Below, one piece after another: positions 8,755 to 18,759 of a stretch of DNA of 64,000 nucleotides. The notes under the pieces were generated by a model. The model was given only the letters and a program-made list of their open reading frames with translations, did no database searches and was not told the DNA's origin. The stretch is from positions 248,001 through 312,000 of the forward strand of contig NZ_MZXV01000013.1 in the NCBI RefSeq assembly GCF_003253745.1, written 5' to 3'. Position numbers and translations under genes: made by a program. The DNA comes from Mesorhizobium kowhaii. Lineage in GTDB: Bacteria; Pseudomonadota; Alphaproteobacteria; Rhizobiales; Rhizobiaceae. Numbering within the stretch: the first letter of the stretch is position 1; each line of letters starts with the position of its first letter.

Positions 8755-9315
8755 GTGAGCGCAACCGACACCCAGGATCCCAATCGTCGTGATTTTCTCT
8801 ACGTCGCCACCGGCATGGCCACTGTGGTCGGCGCGGGTGCCTTCGCATGGCCGTTCATAGACCAGATGCGCCCCGACGCTTCGACGCTGGCGTTGGCTTC
8901 CGTCGAGGTCGATGTCGCCTCGCTGACGCCGGGCATGTCGCTGATCGTCAAGTGGCGCGGCAAGCCTGTCGTGGTGCGCAACCGCACCGAGCAGGAGATG
9001 AAGGACGGCGAGGCGGTCAAACTGACAGACCTCAAGGATCCGATCGCCCGCAACGCCAACCTTCCAGCCGATGCGCCGGCGACCGACGCCAACCGCACCA
9101 CGCCCGGCAAGGAAGCCTGGATGGTGATGGTCCAGGTCTGTACCCATCTGGGCTGCATTCCGCTCGGCCAGGAAGGCGATTTCGGCGGCTGGTTCTGCCC
9201 GTGCCACGGCTCGGTATACGATACGGCCGGCCGCATCCGCAAAGGCCCGGCGCCCGAGAACATGGCAGTGCCGGTATTCAAATTCATTTCCGATACCAAG
9301 ATCCTTATCGGTTGA
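8755..9315 (+). CDS. petA: Ubiquinol-cytochrome c reductase Rieske iron-sulfur subunit
   Basis: 186 residues from a GTG start. A twin-arginine-like start ([11 protein letters not shown], residues 10-20) and one hydrophobic anchor (about 15-35) place the cluster domain in the periplasm. The two Rieske loops are complete: C129-T-H131-L-G-C134 and C148-P-C150-H151-G-S, with the cysteines of the stabilising disulfide. The subunit passes electrons from ubiquinol to cytochrome c1. It is the first gene of the petABC operon, 16 bases before petB. Confidence 0.97.
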   Translation: MSATDTQDPNRRDFLYVATGMATVVGAGAFAWPFIDQMRPDASTLALASVEVDVASLTPGMSLIVKWRGKPVVVRNRTEQEMKDGEAVKLTDLKDPIARNANLPADAPATDANRTTPGKEAWMVMVQVCTHLGCIPLGQEGDFGGWFCPCHGSVYDTAGRIRKGPAPENMAVPVFKFISDTKILIG

Positions 9316-9331
9316 GGCAGGGGATATTTCG

Positions 9332-10633
9332 ATGAGCGAGGGACACTCGACCTATACGCCCAAGACCGGTATCGAACGCTGGTTCGACGCCCGCTTGCCG
9401 CTGCCGCGGCTGGTCTATGACAGCTTCATCGCCTATCCGGTGCCGCGCAACCTCAACTATGCTTGGACCTTCGGCGGTATCCTGGCGATCATGCTGGTGT
9501 CGCAGATCATCACCGGCATCGTGCTGGCCATGCACTATGCGGCCGACACCAGTCTCGCCTTCGATTCGGTCGAGAAGATCATGCGCGACGTGAATTCGGG
9601 ATGGCTGTTGCGCTATCTCCATGCCACAGGCGCCTCGTTCTTCTTCGTCGCCGTTTATGTCCACATCTTCCGTGGCCTCTACTACGGCTCCTACAAGGCG
9701 CCGCGCGAACTGCTGTGGATCCTCGGCTGTATCATCTATCTCCTGATGATGGCGACGGCCTTCATGGGCTATGTGCTGCCGTGGGGCCAGATGAGCTTCT
9801 GGGGCGCCACCGTCATCACCGGCTTCTTCAGCGCCATCCCGCTGGTCGGCGAATGGATCCAGCAGCTGCTGCTCGGCGGCTTCGCCGTGGACAACCCGAC
9901 ACTGAACCGCTTTTTCTCGCTGCACTACCTCTTGCCGTTCATGATCGCCGGCGTCGTCGTGCTGCATGTCTGGGCGCTGCATGTTGTCGGCCAGTCGAAC
10001 CCGACTGGCATCGAGGTCAAGTCGAAGACCGACACCGTCGCCTTCACCCCCTACGCGACCATCAAGGACGCGTTCGGCATGATCGTGTTCCTGTTCTTCT
10101 TCGCCTATTTCGTCTTCTACATTCCGAATTTCCTTATGGCGCCCGACAATTACATCGTGGCCAATCCGCTGAAGACACCGGCGCATATCGTGCCTGAATG
10201 GTACTTCCTGCCGTTCTACGCGATCCTGCGGGCCATCACGTTCAACATCGGGCCGATCAATTCCAAGCTCGGCGGCGTGATCTGCATGTTCGGCGCCATC
10301 GTCATGCTGTTCCTGGTGCCATGGCTCGACACTTCGAAGGTGCGTTCGGCTGTCTATCGGCCCTGGTACAAGCTGTTCTTCTGGCTGTTCGTGGCCGATG
10401 CCATCCTGCTCGGCTGGCTGGGCTCGCAGCCTGCGGAAGGCAGCTATGTGTTCATGGCGCAGATGGCGACGCTGTTCTACTTCGCCTTCTTCCTGGTTGC
10501 GCTGCCGGTGCTCGGGCTGATCGAGACACCGCGGCGGCTGCCGAATTCGATCACCGAGGCTGTGCTCGAGAAGAACAAGGGCGGCGGCGGACATCCGGCG
10601 GGCGCCACGGCCGCACCAGAGACCAAGGGCTGA
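9332..10633 (+). CDS. petB: Cytochrome b subunit of the bc1 complex
   Basis: 433 residues with eight or nine membrane segments. Haem-ligand histidines sit in the conserved [20 protein letters not shown] and [20 protein letters not shown] segments, and the Qo-site PEWY motif is present ([18 protein letters not shown]). The protein oxidises ubiquinol at the periplasmic face and reduces quinone at the cytoplasmic face. Here it is a separate gene from cytochrome c1, not a fused fbcH-type gene as in Bradyrhizobium. Confidence 0.97.
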   Translation: MSEGHSTYTPKTGIERWFDARLPLPRLVYDSFIAYPVPRNLNYAWTFGGILAIMLVSQIITGIVLAMHYAADTSLAFDSVEKIMRDVNSGWLLRYLHATGASFFFVAVYVHIFRGLYYGSYKAPRELLWILGCIIYLLMMATAFMGYVLPWGQMSFWGATVITGFFSAIPLVGEWIQQLLLGGFAVDNPTLNRFFSLHYLLPFMIAGVVVLHVWALHVVGQSNPTGIEVKSKTDTVAFTPYATIKDAFGMIVFLFFFAYFVFYIPNFLMAPDNYIVANPLKTPAHIVPEWYFLPFYAILRAITFNIGPINSKLGGVICMFGAIVMLFLVPWLDTSKVRSAVYRPWYKLFFWLFVADAILLGWLGSQPAEGSYVFMAQMATLFYFAFFLVALPVLGLIETPRRLPNSITEAVLEKNKGGGGHPAGATAAPETKG

Positions 10634-10660
10634 GCGGTAGAGAATCTAAGGGGATTTGGC

Positions 10661-11533
10661 ATGAAAAAGATTCTCACCTCGCTGGCGCTGATCGGCCTTG
10701 TGGCCGCCGGCACTGGGGCCGCAGGCACTTGGGCGATCGCAGCCGAAGAGGCACACAACGCGGCCGCGCCGACGCATTTTCCGATCGATGAGCCGAAGGA
10801 AATCAGCTGGAGCTTCGCCGGCCCGTTCGGCACCTATGACAAGGGGCAGTTGCAGCGCGGCCTGAAAGTCTACAAGGAAGTCTGCTCGGCCTGTCACTCG
10901 ATGAATCTGGTGGCATTCCGCACGCTGTCGGACCTCGGCTATTCCGATGCGCAGATCAAGACGCTGTCGGCCGAGTACACCATCCATGACGGCCCCAACG
11001 ATGCCGGAGACATGTTCGACCGTCCCGGCAAGCCGTCTGATCACTTCCCTGCGCCGTTTGCCAACGAGCAGGCAGCGGCGTCCGCCAATGGTGGTGCCGC
11101 ACCGCCCGACATGTCGCTGCTGGCCAAGGCGCGCGGCGTCGAGCGCGGCTTTCCGCAGTTCTTCTTCGACATCTTCACCCAGTATGCCGCGGGCGGGCCG
11201 GACTACATCCATTCGCTGCTGACCGGCTACGACGAGACGCCGCCTGCCGGCATGGTCATTCCGGAGGGCACCCACTACAACCCGTACTTCATGTCCGGCG
11301 TTTCACTGAAAATGCCCAAGCCGCTTTCCGACGGCCAGGTGACCTATGATGACGGCTCGCCGCAGACCGTCGACCAGTATTCCCGCGACGTGTCGGCCTT
11401 CCTGATGTGGGCAGCCGAGCCGCATATGGAAGACCGCAAGAAGACCGGTTTTCGCGTGCTGGTGTTCCTGCTCCTGTTCGGCGCGCTGGTCTATCTCACC
11501 AAGCGCAAGGTATGGGAAGGCGTGGCGCACTAA
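10661..11533 (+). CDS. petC: Cytochrome c1 of the bc1 complex
   Basis: 290 residues. An N-terminal signal sequence (to about residue 28) exports the haem domain; the CSACH haem-binding motif is C75-x2-C78-H79, and a methionine ligand is likely in the PAGMVIPEG region. A C-terminal helix (VLVFLLLFGALVYLTKRK) anchors it in the membrane. AAGGGG at 10649 precedes the ATG at 10661. Last gene of petABC, followed by a strong terminator. Confidence 0.96.
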   Translation: MKKILTSLALIGLVAAGTGAAGTWAIAAEEAHNAAAPTHFPIDEPKEISWSFAGPFGTYDKGQLQRGLKVYKEVCSACHSMNLVAFRTLSDLGYSDAQIKTLSAEYTIHDGPNDAGDMFDRPGKPSDHFPAPFANEQAAASANGGAAPPDMSLLAKARGVERGFPQFFFDIFTQYAAGGPDYIHSLLTGYDETPPAGMVIPEGTHYNPYFMSGVSLKMPKPLSDGQVTYDDGSPQTVDQYSRDVSAFLMWAAEPHMEDRKKTGFRVLVFLLLFGALVYLTKRKVWEGVAH

Positions 11534-11555
11534 CCGCACACAGCCATGTGATCAC

Positions 11556-11582
11556 AAAAGGGCGCCGAAAGGTGCCCTTTTG
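11556..11582 (+). terminator. Rho-independent terminator after petABC
   Basis: AAAAGGGC, a short loop, then GCCCTTTT (11556-11581) followed by TGCATTTG. The stem begins 22 bases after the petC stop. Confidence 0.8.
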
Positions 11583-11662
11583 CATTTGCGGAGACCGGTG
11601 GTGTCACATGGCCGTCACTGCGTCTGGCGATCCTGTGCCGCTCTCATCAAAGGATCGCACCC

Positions 11663-12358
11663 ATGAAAAGATATGCATCGCTCGCGGCAGGCCTTCTGCT
11701 GTTGGTCATCGGTTCCGCCGCCCACGCGGAAGACGCCCAGCCCTTCGTCACCAACAAGGATGTCGACCTGACGATGATCCTGCCGCCGCCGCCGGCAAAC
11801 GATTCGGCGCAGACCAAGGCCGAACTCGGCGAGGTGCTGACGCTGCAGGTGACGCGCACGCCCGAGATGGTGGCCAGCGCCGTTGCCGACGCCGAGGAGA
11901 ATGTCTGGCGCTTCGCCAACGTCATGGGGCCGAAATTCAACAGGGAGACGCTGCCGAAATTCAGCGCTTTCTTCGATCGTGTGGTGGCCACAGAAGGCGC
12001 CGTCGTCGATCCGGCCAAGGATGTCTGGAAGCGTCCGCGTCCGCACCAACTCAGCGACCTTGTCAAGCCGGCGGTCAAGCTGTCCAGCTCTGGTTCGTGG
12101 CCTTCGGGCCACGCGACCGTCGGCGCCATGATGGGCATCATCCTGTCCGATATGGTCCCGGAAAAGCGCGCCGAGATCATGGCGCGCGCGGCTGAATACG
12201 CCCACAATCGTGAGGTCGGCGGCATCCATTACGCCTCCGATGTCGAGATGGGGAAGATTTCGGGCAGCGTCATCGCCGCGGTCCTGCTCAACCGGGACGA
12301 CTTCAAGGCCGAATACGACGTGGCCAAGGCCGAGCTTCGTTCCGATCTCGGCATGTAA
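11663..12358 (+). CDS. Class A-like nonspecific acid phosphatase (PAP2 superfamily), exported
   Basis: 231 residues with a clear signal peptide (MKRYASLAAGLLLLVIGSAAHA). The three PAP2 catalytic motifs are present: KxxxxxxRP as KRPRPHQ near residue 117, PSGHA with the catalytic-pocket histidine near 152, and the nucleophile motif RxxxGxHxxxD as REVGGIHYASD near 187. These periplasmic enzymes remove phosphate from a wide range of monoesters. It stands alone between two terminators, so is probably monocistronic. Confidence 0.88.
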   Translation: MKRYASLAAGLLLLVIGSAAHAEDAQPFVTNKDVDLTMILPPPPANDSAQTKAELGEVLTLQVTRTPEMVASAVADAEENVWRFANVMGPKFNRETLPKFSAFFDRVVATEGAVVDPAKDVWKRPRPHQLSDLVKPAVKLSSSGSWPSGHATVGAMMGIILSDMVPEKRAEIMARAAEYAHNREVGGIHYASDVEMGKISGSVIAAVLLNRDDFKAEYDVAKAELRSDLGM

Positions 12359-12385
12359 TCTTTCGTCAGCAGTCGATTTTCGACC

Positions 12386-12412
12386 AGAGGGGCGCTTCGG
12401 GCGCCCCTTTTT
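12386..12412 (+). terminator. Rho-independent terminator after the acid phosphatase gene
   Basis: GGGGCGC-TTCGG-GCGCCCC followed by TTTTTG. Strong GC stem with a T tract, 27 bases after the stop. Confidence 0.85.
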
Positions 12413-12523
12413 GTGCTCGCGGCCAGGGCTCGGGAGGCAGCCCGGCAATTAGGCCGTTGGCACGAAGACTTCCGGTTGATATTCGACGCAGGAACGGTGG
12501 CCCCGATATGGCATTTGGAATCG

Positions 12524-13672
12524 ATGATGCGCCTCAACGACTGTCACAATTTTTCCGATTTCCGCCGGATGGCGCAGCAACGGCTGCCGGGGCCGATCTT
12601 CAACTACATCGACGGCGCGGCGGACGACGAGGTCACCTATCGCCGCAACACCGAAAGCTTCGAGACCTGCGACCTGGTTCCCAACGTCCTGCGCGGCGTC
12701 AGCGAGATCGACATGTCGGTGACGGTGATGGGCCAGAAACTGGCGATGCCAGTCTATTGCTCGCCGACCGCCTTGCAGCGGCTGTTCCATCATCAGGGTG
12801 AGCGGGCGGTCGCCAAGGCCGCCGCCAAATACGGGACGATGTTCGGCGTCTCCTCGCTTGGCACCGTCAGCCTCGAGGAGGCGCGCAGGATCAGCAGCGG
12901 CCCGCAGGTCTATCAGTTCTATTTCCACCGGGATCGCGGCCTCAACCGGGCGATGATGCAGCGGGCAAAGGAGGTTGGCGTCGAAGTGATGATGCTGACC
13001 GTCGACAGCATCACCGGCGGCAACCGCGAACGCGACAAACGCACCGGCTTTGCCATTCCCTTCAAGCTCAACCTGGCCGGAATGCTGCAGTTCGCGCTCA
13101 AGCCGGCCTGGGCGATCAATTATTTCACCCATGAGGGGTTCAAGCTGCCGCAGCTGGACGAGCATGTCGACATGGGCGGTGGCACCATGTCGATCAGCCG
13201 CTATTTCACCGAGATGCTCGATCCGTCGATGACATGGGACGATGTCGCCGAGATGGTCAGGCTGTGGTCGGGCCCGTTTTGCCTCAAGGGCGTCATGTCG
13301 GTGGAGGATGCCAAACGCGCCGTCGAGATCGGCTGCAGCGGCATCGTCCTGTCGAACCATGGCGGGCGGCAACTGGATGGCTCGCGGGCGGCGTTCGACC
13401 AGCTTGCCGAGATCGTCGATGCGGTCGGCGACAAGATCGACGTCATCATGGATGGCGGCGTGCAGCGCGGCACGCATGTGCTGAAGGCGCTGTCGCTCGG
13501 CGCCAAGGCGGTCGGCGTCGGCCGCTACTACCTGTTCCCGCTGGCGGCAGCCGGCCAGCCGGGCGTCGAACGGGCGCTCGAACAGATGCGGGTCGAGATC
13601 GAACGCGGCATGAAGCTGATGGGCTGCAGTTCGATCGAACAATTGTCGCGCAAGAATCTCCGTTTCAGGTAA
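12524..13672 (+). CDS. lldD: L-lactate dehydrogenase (cytochrome)-like FMN alpha-hydroxy acid dehydrogenase
   Basis: 382 residues from the ATG at 12524. FMN-dependent alpha-hydroxy acid oxidase fold: the PIFNYIDGAADDE start, the LMLTVDS strand, the LKGVMSVEDAKRAVEIG segment and the active-site signature SNHGGRQLDGSRAAFDQL with its catalytic histidine are all present. Such proteins oxidise L-lactate or a related 2-hydroxy acid and feed electrons to the respiratory chain. A longer frame begins at 12413 within the preceding terminator, which argues for the later start. The exact substrate is not decided by sequence. Confidence 0.88.
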   Translation: MMRLNDCHNFSDFRRMAQQRLPGPIFNYIDGAADDEVTYRRNTESFETCDLVPNVLRGVSEIDMSVTVMGQKLAMPVYCSPTALQRLFHHQGERAVAKAAAKYGTMFGVSSLGTVSLEEARRISSGPQVYQFYFHRDRGLNRAMMQRAKEVGVEVMMLTVDSITGGNRERDKRTGFAIPFKLNLAGMLQFALKPAWAINYFTHEGFKLPQLDEHVDMGGGTMSISRYFTEMLDPSMTWDDVAEMVRLWSGPFCLKGVMSVEDAKRAVEIGCSGIVLSNHGGRQLDGSRAAFDQLAEIVDAVGDKIDVIMDGGVQRGTHVLKALSLGAKAVGVGRYYLFPLAAAGQPGVERALEQMRVEIERGMKLMGCSSIEQLSRKNLRFR

Positions 13673-13681
13673 TCTCGAACC

Positions 13682-14227
13682 ATGAAATCCTCCCTCGAAG
13701 ACACACTGCTTGCCGCGATCCGCACCATTCCGGACTATCCCAAGCCCGGCATCCTGTTTCGCGACATCACCACGCTGCTCGGCAATGCGCGCGCCTTCCG
13801 CCGCGCCATCGACGAGCTGGTGCATCCCTATGCCGGCCAGAAGATCGACAAGATCGCCGGCATCGAGGCGCGCGGCTTCATCCTTGGCGGCGCCGTCGCT
13901 CATCAGCTCTCGGCCGGTTTCGTGCCGATCCGCAAGAAGGGTAAGCTGCCTTTCGAGACTGTGCGCGTCGCCTACAGCCTGGAATACGGGCTGGACGAGA
14001 TGGAGATGCACAAGGACGGCGTTTCTCCGGGCGAGAAGGTGATCCTGGTCGACGATCTGATCGCCACTGGCGGCACCGCGGAGGCGGCGGTCAAGCTGCT
14101 GCGCCAGATCGGCGCCGACATCCTTGCCGCCTGCTTCGTCATCGACCTGCCGGATCTCGGCGGCCGCGCCAAGCTCGAAGCGCTCGGCGTGCCGGTGAGG
14201 ACGCTGATCGGGTTTGAAGGGCATTGA
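13682..14227 (+). CDS. apt: Adenine phosphoribosyltransferase
   Basis: 181 residues, the usual length. The PRPP-binding motif [13 protein letters not shown] and the N-terminal [15 protein letters not shown] signature are intact, as is the flexible-loop region [11 protein letters not shown]. The enzyme salvages adenine to AMP in the cytosol. Starts 9 bases after the lldD-like stop, so the two may be cotranscribed. Followed by a RIME-like repeat. Confidence 0.96.
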   Translation: MKSSLEDTLLAAIRTIPDYPKPGILFRDITTLLGNARAFRRAIDELVHPYAGQKIDKIAGIEARGFILGGAVAHQLSAGFVPIRKKGKLPFETVRVAYSLEYGLDEMEMHKDGVSPGEKVILVDDLIATGGTAEAAVKLLRQIGADILAACFVIDLPDLGGRAKLEALGVPVRTLIGFEGH

Positions 14228-14230
14228 GTG

Positions 14231-14391
14231 CCTTCCCTCGCCCCGTCTCTATACGGAGAGAGGGAAGCGAAGCGAGCAACGCGAGCGAAGCAGGGTGAGG
14301 GGCAGCACGGCGGTCGAATTTGGGACACCAATACCGGTGCCGCCCCTCATCCGCCCTTCGGGCACCTTCTCCCCGTAAACGGGGAGAAGGA
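14231..14391. repeat. RIME-like intergenic palindromic repeat, copy 2
   Basis: Left arm CCCTCGCCCCGTCTCTATACG pairs with GGAGAGAGGG; right arm CCTTCTCCCCGTAAACGGGG with GAGAAGG; the inner GGTGAGGGGC and GCCCCTCATCCGCC pair across the centre. It sits between the convergent genes apt and the MaoC pair and may serve as a shared 3' structure. Confidence 0.8.
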
Positions 14392-14396
14392 GGAGA

Positions 14397-14867
14397 TTAC
14401 TCCACCTTCACCAGCACGGCGCTCTCAAATTCCAGCACCTTGTCGCCGGTCGAATCGAAGGCTTCCGAACGCAGCGCCAGCAGCCGCCAGCCGGGGCGTG
14501 AGGCGATCGGGCGGTGGGAAAGTGCCGTACGGGTGAAGGTGATTGTTTGCCCGGCATAGACCGGCTTCAGCCACTTCAGGTTCTTGAAGCCGGGCGAGGG
14601 GCCGAATTCCGGCACCGGGCCGGGGCCACTCCACGCGGCGACTTCGGCGTCCATGCGGTTTTCCAGATTGAGTTTCATCCAGGTCGCCGCGGTGTGCCAG
14701 CCGGACGCGCAGAGCCCGCCGAGTACGCTCTTCTTCGCGGCCTCCTCGTCGATATGGAAGATCTGCGGATCGTATTTGCGGGCGAACGCCTTGATCGCCT
14801 CGGGCTCGAATGTGTGCGAGCCCAGCGTGACGGTGGTGCCGATGCGGAAGAATTCGTCCAAAGTCAT
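14397..14867 (-). CDS. MaoC-like hotdog dehydratase, second of pair
   Basis: 156 residues with a hotdog fold. The segment FARKYDPQIFHIDEEAAKKS carries the hydratase-2-like aspartate and histidine, followed by GGLCASGWHTAATWMKL. MaoC proteins hydrate enoyl-CoA or related thioesters. The start overlaps the stop of the paralogue at 14864 by four bases, so the two are translated together and probably form a two-subunit enzyme. Confidence 0.88.
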   Translation of the reverse strand: MTLDEFFRIGTTVTLGSHTFEPEAIKAFARKYDPQIFHIDEEAAKKSVLGGLCASGWHTAATWMKLNLENRMDAEVAAWSGPGPVPEFGPSPGFKNLKWLKPVYAGQTITFTRTALSHRPIASRPGWRLLALRSEAFDSTGDKVLEFESAVLVKVE

Positions 14868-15334
14868 GCTGGGCTCCCCGCGGCATCGCGCAGCAGGAAC
14901 ATGACGGAGTTCTCAAGCTCGAAGACGCTTTCGCCACGCTGGTTGACCAGCTCGCTGCGCATGGTGACGAAGCCGAGTTGCGGCTTCGATTTCGACAGGC
15001 GCTTGGCAACGACCACCAGGCTGCCGGTGAGCATGTCGCCGGCCAGAACCGGTTTCTTCCATTTGACCTGATCGACGCCCGGCGCGCCCTGGCAGGTGGA
15101 GTCCAGCAGGAAGGCATCGCACAGCATGCGCATGAACATGGCGCAGGTGTGCCAACCCGAAGCAGACAGGCCGCCCAGGATGCTGGCCTTGCCGGCTTCC
15201 TCGTCGAGATGCATCGGCTGCGCGTCGAATTCGCTGGCGAATTCGATGATCTCGGCCGCGCTTACCTCTTTCGTGCCGAGGTCGAACGAGGCACTCTCGA
15301 CGAAATCCTCATAGGCCCAGTTTTTTGCGGTCAT
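14864..15334 (-). CDS. MaoC-like hotdog dehydratase, first of pair
   Basis: 156 residues, the same length as its downstream partner and similar in layout: FASEFDAQPMHLDEEAGKAS matches FARKYDPQIFHIDEEAAKKS, and both continue with GGLxASGWHT. The catalytic D/H pair is present in both. The tandem arrangement is common in Rhizobiales; the thioester substrate is unknown. Confidence 0.88.
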   Translation of the reverse strand: MTAKNWAYEDFVESASFDLGTKEVSAAEIIEFASEFDAQPMHLDEEAGKASILGGLSASGWHTCAMFMRMLCDAFLLDSTCQGAPGVDQVKWKKPVLAGDMLTGSLVVVAKRLSKSKPQLGFVTMRSELVNQRGESVFELENSVMFLLRDAAGSPA

Positions 15335-15458
15335 GGTCTGGAATCCGGTTCATAGACCCACGATTTCGGATCGGGGTTTCCGGATGCAGGCAGGGCGCCG
15401 TTTGGTCAAGAGATTTCTATAGCGCCACGTCGTGGCTGCATGGCCCTTGGCGGACGGG

Positions 15459-16433
15459 TCAAAGCCAGCCGCGGCGGCGGAAATACCAGAAGGGCAGGAT
15501 TGCCGACAGCACCATCATGGCAATGGCGAAGGGATAGCCCAACTCCCACTTCAACTCCGGGATGACATCGAAATTCATGCCGTAGATCGAAGCCACCAGC
15601 GTCGGCGGCAGGAAGATGACGGCGGCGACCGAGAAGATCTTGATGATGGCGTTCTGCTCGATCGAGATCATGCCGAGCGTGGCATCGAGCAGGAAGCTGA
15701 TCTTCTGGGACAGGAAGGTGGCGTGGTCGGCAAGCGACAGCACGTCGCGCGACAGCGTCTTGATGCGCGCCTTGGTGTCCTTGCTCATCTTGGCCCGGGT
15801 CGAGGCATGGGCGAAAAAGCCGGCGAGGCGCTGCAGCGAGATCAGGCTGTCGCGGATCGAGGAGGCGATGTCCTCCTTGCGGCCGATGGCTTTCAAGAGC
15901 TCCTGGAAGTCGCGATTGCGTTTGGAAACCTTGGTCGACCGCGCCTCGAAGATATCGCGTGAGATCGTCTCGATGTCGCGGCCGGCGCGTTCGAGGATAT
16001 CGGCGAGGCGGTCGACGATCGCGTCCAGCAAGCCGATCAGGATGGTGTCGCCGCTGGTGCAGCCGGTCGCCACCTTTTCGGCGCGCAATGGAAAGGTCTT
16101 GAACGCCTTCGGTTCGTGGTAGCGCACGGTGATCAGCCTGGTGCCGGCGAGCACGAAGGTGACCGGCGACATCAGGGGGTCGTCTATCTCGGTCTGGGCA
16201 GGCAGGGTGGCGGTCATGAAGTAGGCGCCGTCCTCGACATAGAGGCGGCTCGAAATCTCGATCTCCTCCATCTCCTCGCGTGTCGGAATGGCGATGCCGA
16301 GCCAGCTCTCGATCGCCAATTCCTCTTCCCTGGTCGGGTTGAGCAGATCGGCCCAGACGACGTTCTCGCTGTTTGCCAGGAGATCATCGATGACGCGCAG
16401 GCGGTCATTGTCCACGACGAAGGCCTTGATCAT
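15459..16433 (-). CDS. corA: CorA-family magnesium/divalent cation transporter
   Basis: 324 residues from the ATG at 16431-16433, preceded by AGGGAGA on the minus strand; an in-frame start 21 codons upstream is less likely. A long cytoplasmic alpha/beta domain precedes two C-terminal membrane helices joined by the CorA signature YGMNF (SIYGMNFDVIPEL). The positively charged C-terminal end (FRRRGWL) is typical. CorA forms a pentameric channel for Mg2+. Monocistronic by context. Confidence 0.93.
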   Translation of the reverse strand: MIKAFVVDNDRLRVIDDLLANSENVVWADLLNPTREEELAIESWLGIAIPTREEMEEIEISSRLYVEDGAYFMTATLPAQTEIDDPLMSPVTFVLAGTRLITVRYHEPKAFKTFPLRAEKVATGCTSGDTILIGLLDAIVDRLADILERAGRDIETISRDIFEARSTKVSKRNRDFQELLKAIGRKEDIASSIRDSLISLQRLAGFFAHASTRAKMSKDTKARIKTLSRDVLSLADHATFLSQKISFLLDATLGMISIEQNAIIKIFSVAAVIFLPPTLVASIYGMNFDVIPELKWELGYPFAIAMMVLSAILPFWYFRRRGWL

Positions 16434-16705
16434 CGCCGGGTCTCCCTTGCTGGGCCAAAGGGTGCGTTCAGATTGACGCGTCGTGTCGGATTGCACGGTT
16501 CTTCAGCGCGTGCGCCGACCGTGCGCCTGCCGCTTAGACCTGTGGCGTGACAAAATCAAGACAAGCAACCGCCGGGCCGAATAGCCCTGGCGGCTCAGAA
16601 AAACTCGTCGAGAAACCGGTACCGGGAGAGCTTGCCGGGATCGACCCCAGGGACGCCATCGCGGTCGAGGGACAGCTGCACCCAAGCGGCGTGACCTTCA
16701 CGAAA

Positions 16706-17809
16706 TCAGGTGTTGAACTTGAACAGCATGATGTCGCCGTCCTGGACGACATATTCCTTGCCTTCGTCGCGCGCCTTACCGGCTTCCTTGGCCGCTACTT
16801 CGCCGCCCAGCGTGATGAAGTCGTTGTAGGCGATGGTCTGGGCGCGGATGAAGCCGCGTTCGAAATCGGTGTGGATGACACCGGCCGCCTGCGGTGCCTT
16901 GTCGCCCTTGTGCACGGTCCAGGCGCGCGTCTCCTTCGGCCCGACGGTAAAATAGGTAATGAGGTGCAACAGCTCGTAGCCGGCGCGGATGACCTTGTTC
17001 AGGCCGGGCTCGTCGAGGCCGAGCGAGGACAGGAATTCCATCTCTTCCTCATCGGAGAGCTGGGCGACTTCGGCCTCGATCGCGGCCGAGATGACGACGG
17101 TGCGGGCGCCCTGCGCGGCAGCCATCTTTTCGACGGCCCTGGTGTGCTCGTTGCCGGTGGCTGCGTCAGCCTCGGCGACGTTGCAGACGTAGAGGACCGG
17201 GTGCGAGGTCAAAAGGTTCAACCCCTGCAGGATGCGCAGATCTTCCGCCGAGATGCCATTGAGCAGGACGCGGGTCGGCTTGCCGGCTTGCAGCAGCTCG
17301 AGCGCTGCCTCCATCATCGGCAGCACGGTCGTCGCTTCCTTGTCCTTGCTGCCGGCGCGCTTGCGGAATTGCGCGATGCGGCGCTCGAGGCTGTCGAGGT
17401 CGGCGAGCATCAGCTCGGTCTCGACCGTCTCGGCGTCGGCGACGGGATCGATGCGGCCCTCGACATGGGTGATGTCGTCATCCTCGAAACAGCGCAGCAC
17501 ATGCACGATGGCGTCCACCTCGCGGATGTTGGCGAGAAACTGGTTGCCCAGCCCTTCGCCCTTCGAGGCGCCGCGCACCAGGCCGGCAATGTCGACAAAG
17601 GAGATGCGGGTCGGGATGATCTCCTTCGACTTGCCGATCGCCGCAATCTTCTGCAGGCGCGGGTCGGGCACCCCCACCTCGCCGGTGTTCGGTTCGATGG
17701 TGCAGAACGGATAGTTGGCGGCCTGCGCCGCCGCCGTCCTGGTCAGCGCGTTGAAAAGCGTCGACTTGCCGACATTGGGCAAGCCGACGATGCCGCATTT
17801 GAAACCCAT
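16706..17809 (-). CDS. ychF: Ribosome-associated Obg-family ATPase YchF
   Basis: 367 residues, standard length. The P-loop GLPNVGKST (residues 9-17), the switch II sequence DIAGLVRGASKGEGLGNQFL, and the NVAEAD specificity motif in place of the NKxD of true GTPases are all present. A coiled coil in the middle and a C-terminal TGS domain complete the fold. It binds ribosomes and affects stress responses. The gene is followed (upstream in coordinates) by a long stretch to corA with no other gene. Confidence 0.97.
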   Translation of the reverse strand: MGFKCGIVGLPNVGKSTLFNALTRTAAAQAANYPFCTIEPNTGEVGVPDPRLQKIAAIGKSKEIIPTRISFVDIAGLVRGASKGEGLGNQFLANIREVDAIVHVLRCFEDDDITHVEGRIDPVADAETVETELMLADLDSLERRIAQFRKRAGSKDKEATTVLPMMEAALELLQAGKPTRVLLNGISAEDLRILQGLNLLTSHPVLYVCNVAEADAATGNEHTRAVEKMAAAQGARTVVISAAIEAEVAQLSDEEEMEFLSSLGLDEPGLNKVIRAGYELLHLITYFTVGPKETRAWTVHKGDKAPQAAGVIHTDFERGFIRAQTIAYNDFITLGGEVAAKEAGKARDEGKEYVVQDGDIMLFKFNT

Positions 17810-17900
17810 TTTTGTCCGGTCCTATCGGGAAATCGAAATTTGATCAGGGCTATGGGCGATAGGGTCGATGATCGTCAAGCCCTGTAACGCCGCATGCTCC

Positions 17901-17995
17901 TAAAGCGCGTCGCGTTGAACGGATTCAGGCGACGCGCTTAGGTCTTTATTTTTATGCATGTCGTTGCCCCAAAACCGAGGCGGCACACATTGGGC
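17901..17995. repeat. GCGCGTCGC-hairpin repeat family, copy 1
   Basis: TAAAGCGCGTCGCG and GCGACGCGCTTA form a 10-12-bp stem, followed by GTCTTTATTTTTATGCATGTC and AAAACCGAGG. Copies 2-4 are at 22936-23043, 45224-45330 and 47182-47287. This copy is the most diverged at its right end. It lies between pth and ychF. Confidence 0.85.
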
Positions 17996-18736
17996 TCAGT
18001 CCTTGTTGCCGAAGAGTTTCTTCAGCATCGCGGCCATCGGGCCGCTTTCCGGCAGCTTGACCGCCGGCTGCTGCGGGCGAGCCTGGCGGACGTGACTTTG
18101 GCCTTTTGGGCTCTGGGCCTTCGGCGCCTTGGGCGGCGGGCGGTCATCGTCGCCGGTTGGCACGAGCTTGTCGCGCAAAGCCAGCGTCACGCGGTTCATG
18201 AAGGAATTGTCGTCGCCCTTGGCCAGCAATCCGGCGTCGTCGGCGATCGAGTCGAGCAGCACGTCCAGCCATTCGTGGTCGGCCTTGGCAAAATCGCCGA
18301 GCACATGGCCATGCACCATTTCCTTGACGCCGGGATGGCCGACGCCGATGCGCACCCGGCGATAGTCCTTGCCGACATGCTGGTCGAGCGAGCGGATGCC
18401 GTTGTGGCCGCCGGAACCACCGCCGACCTTGACCCGCAGCTTGCCGGCGGCAAGGTCGATCTCGTCATAGAAGACAGTTAGCGCCGAAGGGCCGAGCTTG
18501 TAGAAGCGCAGGGCTTCGCCAACCGATTGGCCGGACAGGTTCATGAAGGTCTGCGGCTTGATCAGGACGATCTTTTCGCCGCCAAGCGAGCCTTCAGAAA
18601 TGAGACCCTGGAACTTCTTCGACCAGGGCGAAAAGGAATGGCGGCGGGCAATTGCGTCCGCCGCCATGAAACCGACATTGTGCCTGTTATTGGCGTATTT
18701 CGCGCCCGGATTGCCGAGACCTGCAAACAGCAGCAT
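17996..18736 (-). CDS. pth: Peptidyl-tRNA hydrolase
   Basis: 246 residues. The signature [18 protein letters not shown] includes the catalytic His19, and the second motif [14 protein letters not shown] and [13 protein letters not shown] are intact. Releases peptides from peptidyl-tRNA dropped by ribosomes. A basic, Pro/Gln-rich tail of about 50 residues extends beyond the core, as in other Rhizobiales. Lies 23 bases downstream of the ctc/L25 gene, a conserved pairing. Confidence 0.96.
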   Translation of the reverse strand: MLLFAGLGNPGAKYANNRHNVGFMAADAIARRHSFSPWSKKFQGLISEGSLGGEKIVLIKPQTFMNLSGQSVGEALRFYKLGPSALTVFYDEIDLAAGKLRVKVGGGSGGHNGIRSLDQHVGKDYRRVRIGVGHPGVKEMVHGHVLGDFAKADHEWLDVLLDSIADDAGLLAKGDDNSFMNRVTLALRDKLVPTGDDDRPPPKAPKAQSPKGQSHVRQARPQQPAVKLPESGPMAAMLKKLFGNKD

Positions 18737-18759
18737 CGCCTGCTCCGGGCGTGAAAGAG

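Noticed and set aside
12449..14224. A 591-aa open frame antisense to lldD and apt
   Set aside because: Spans two real genes on the opposite strand and has no recognisable domain.
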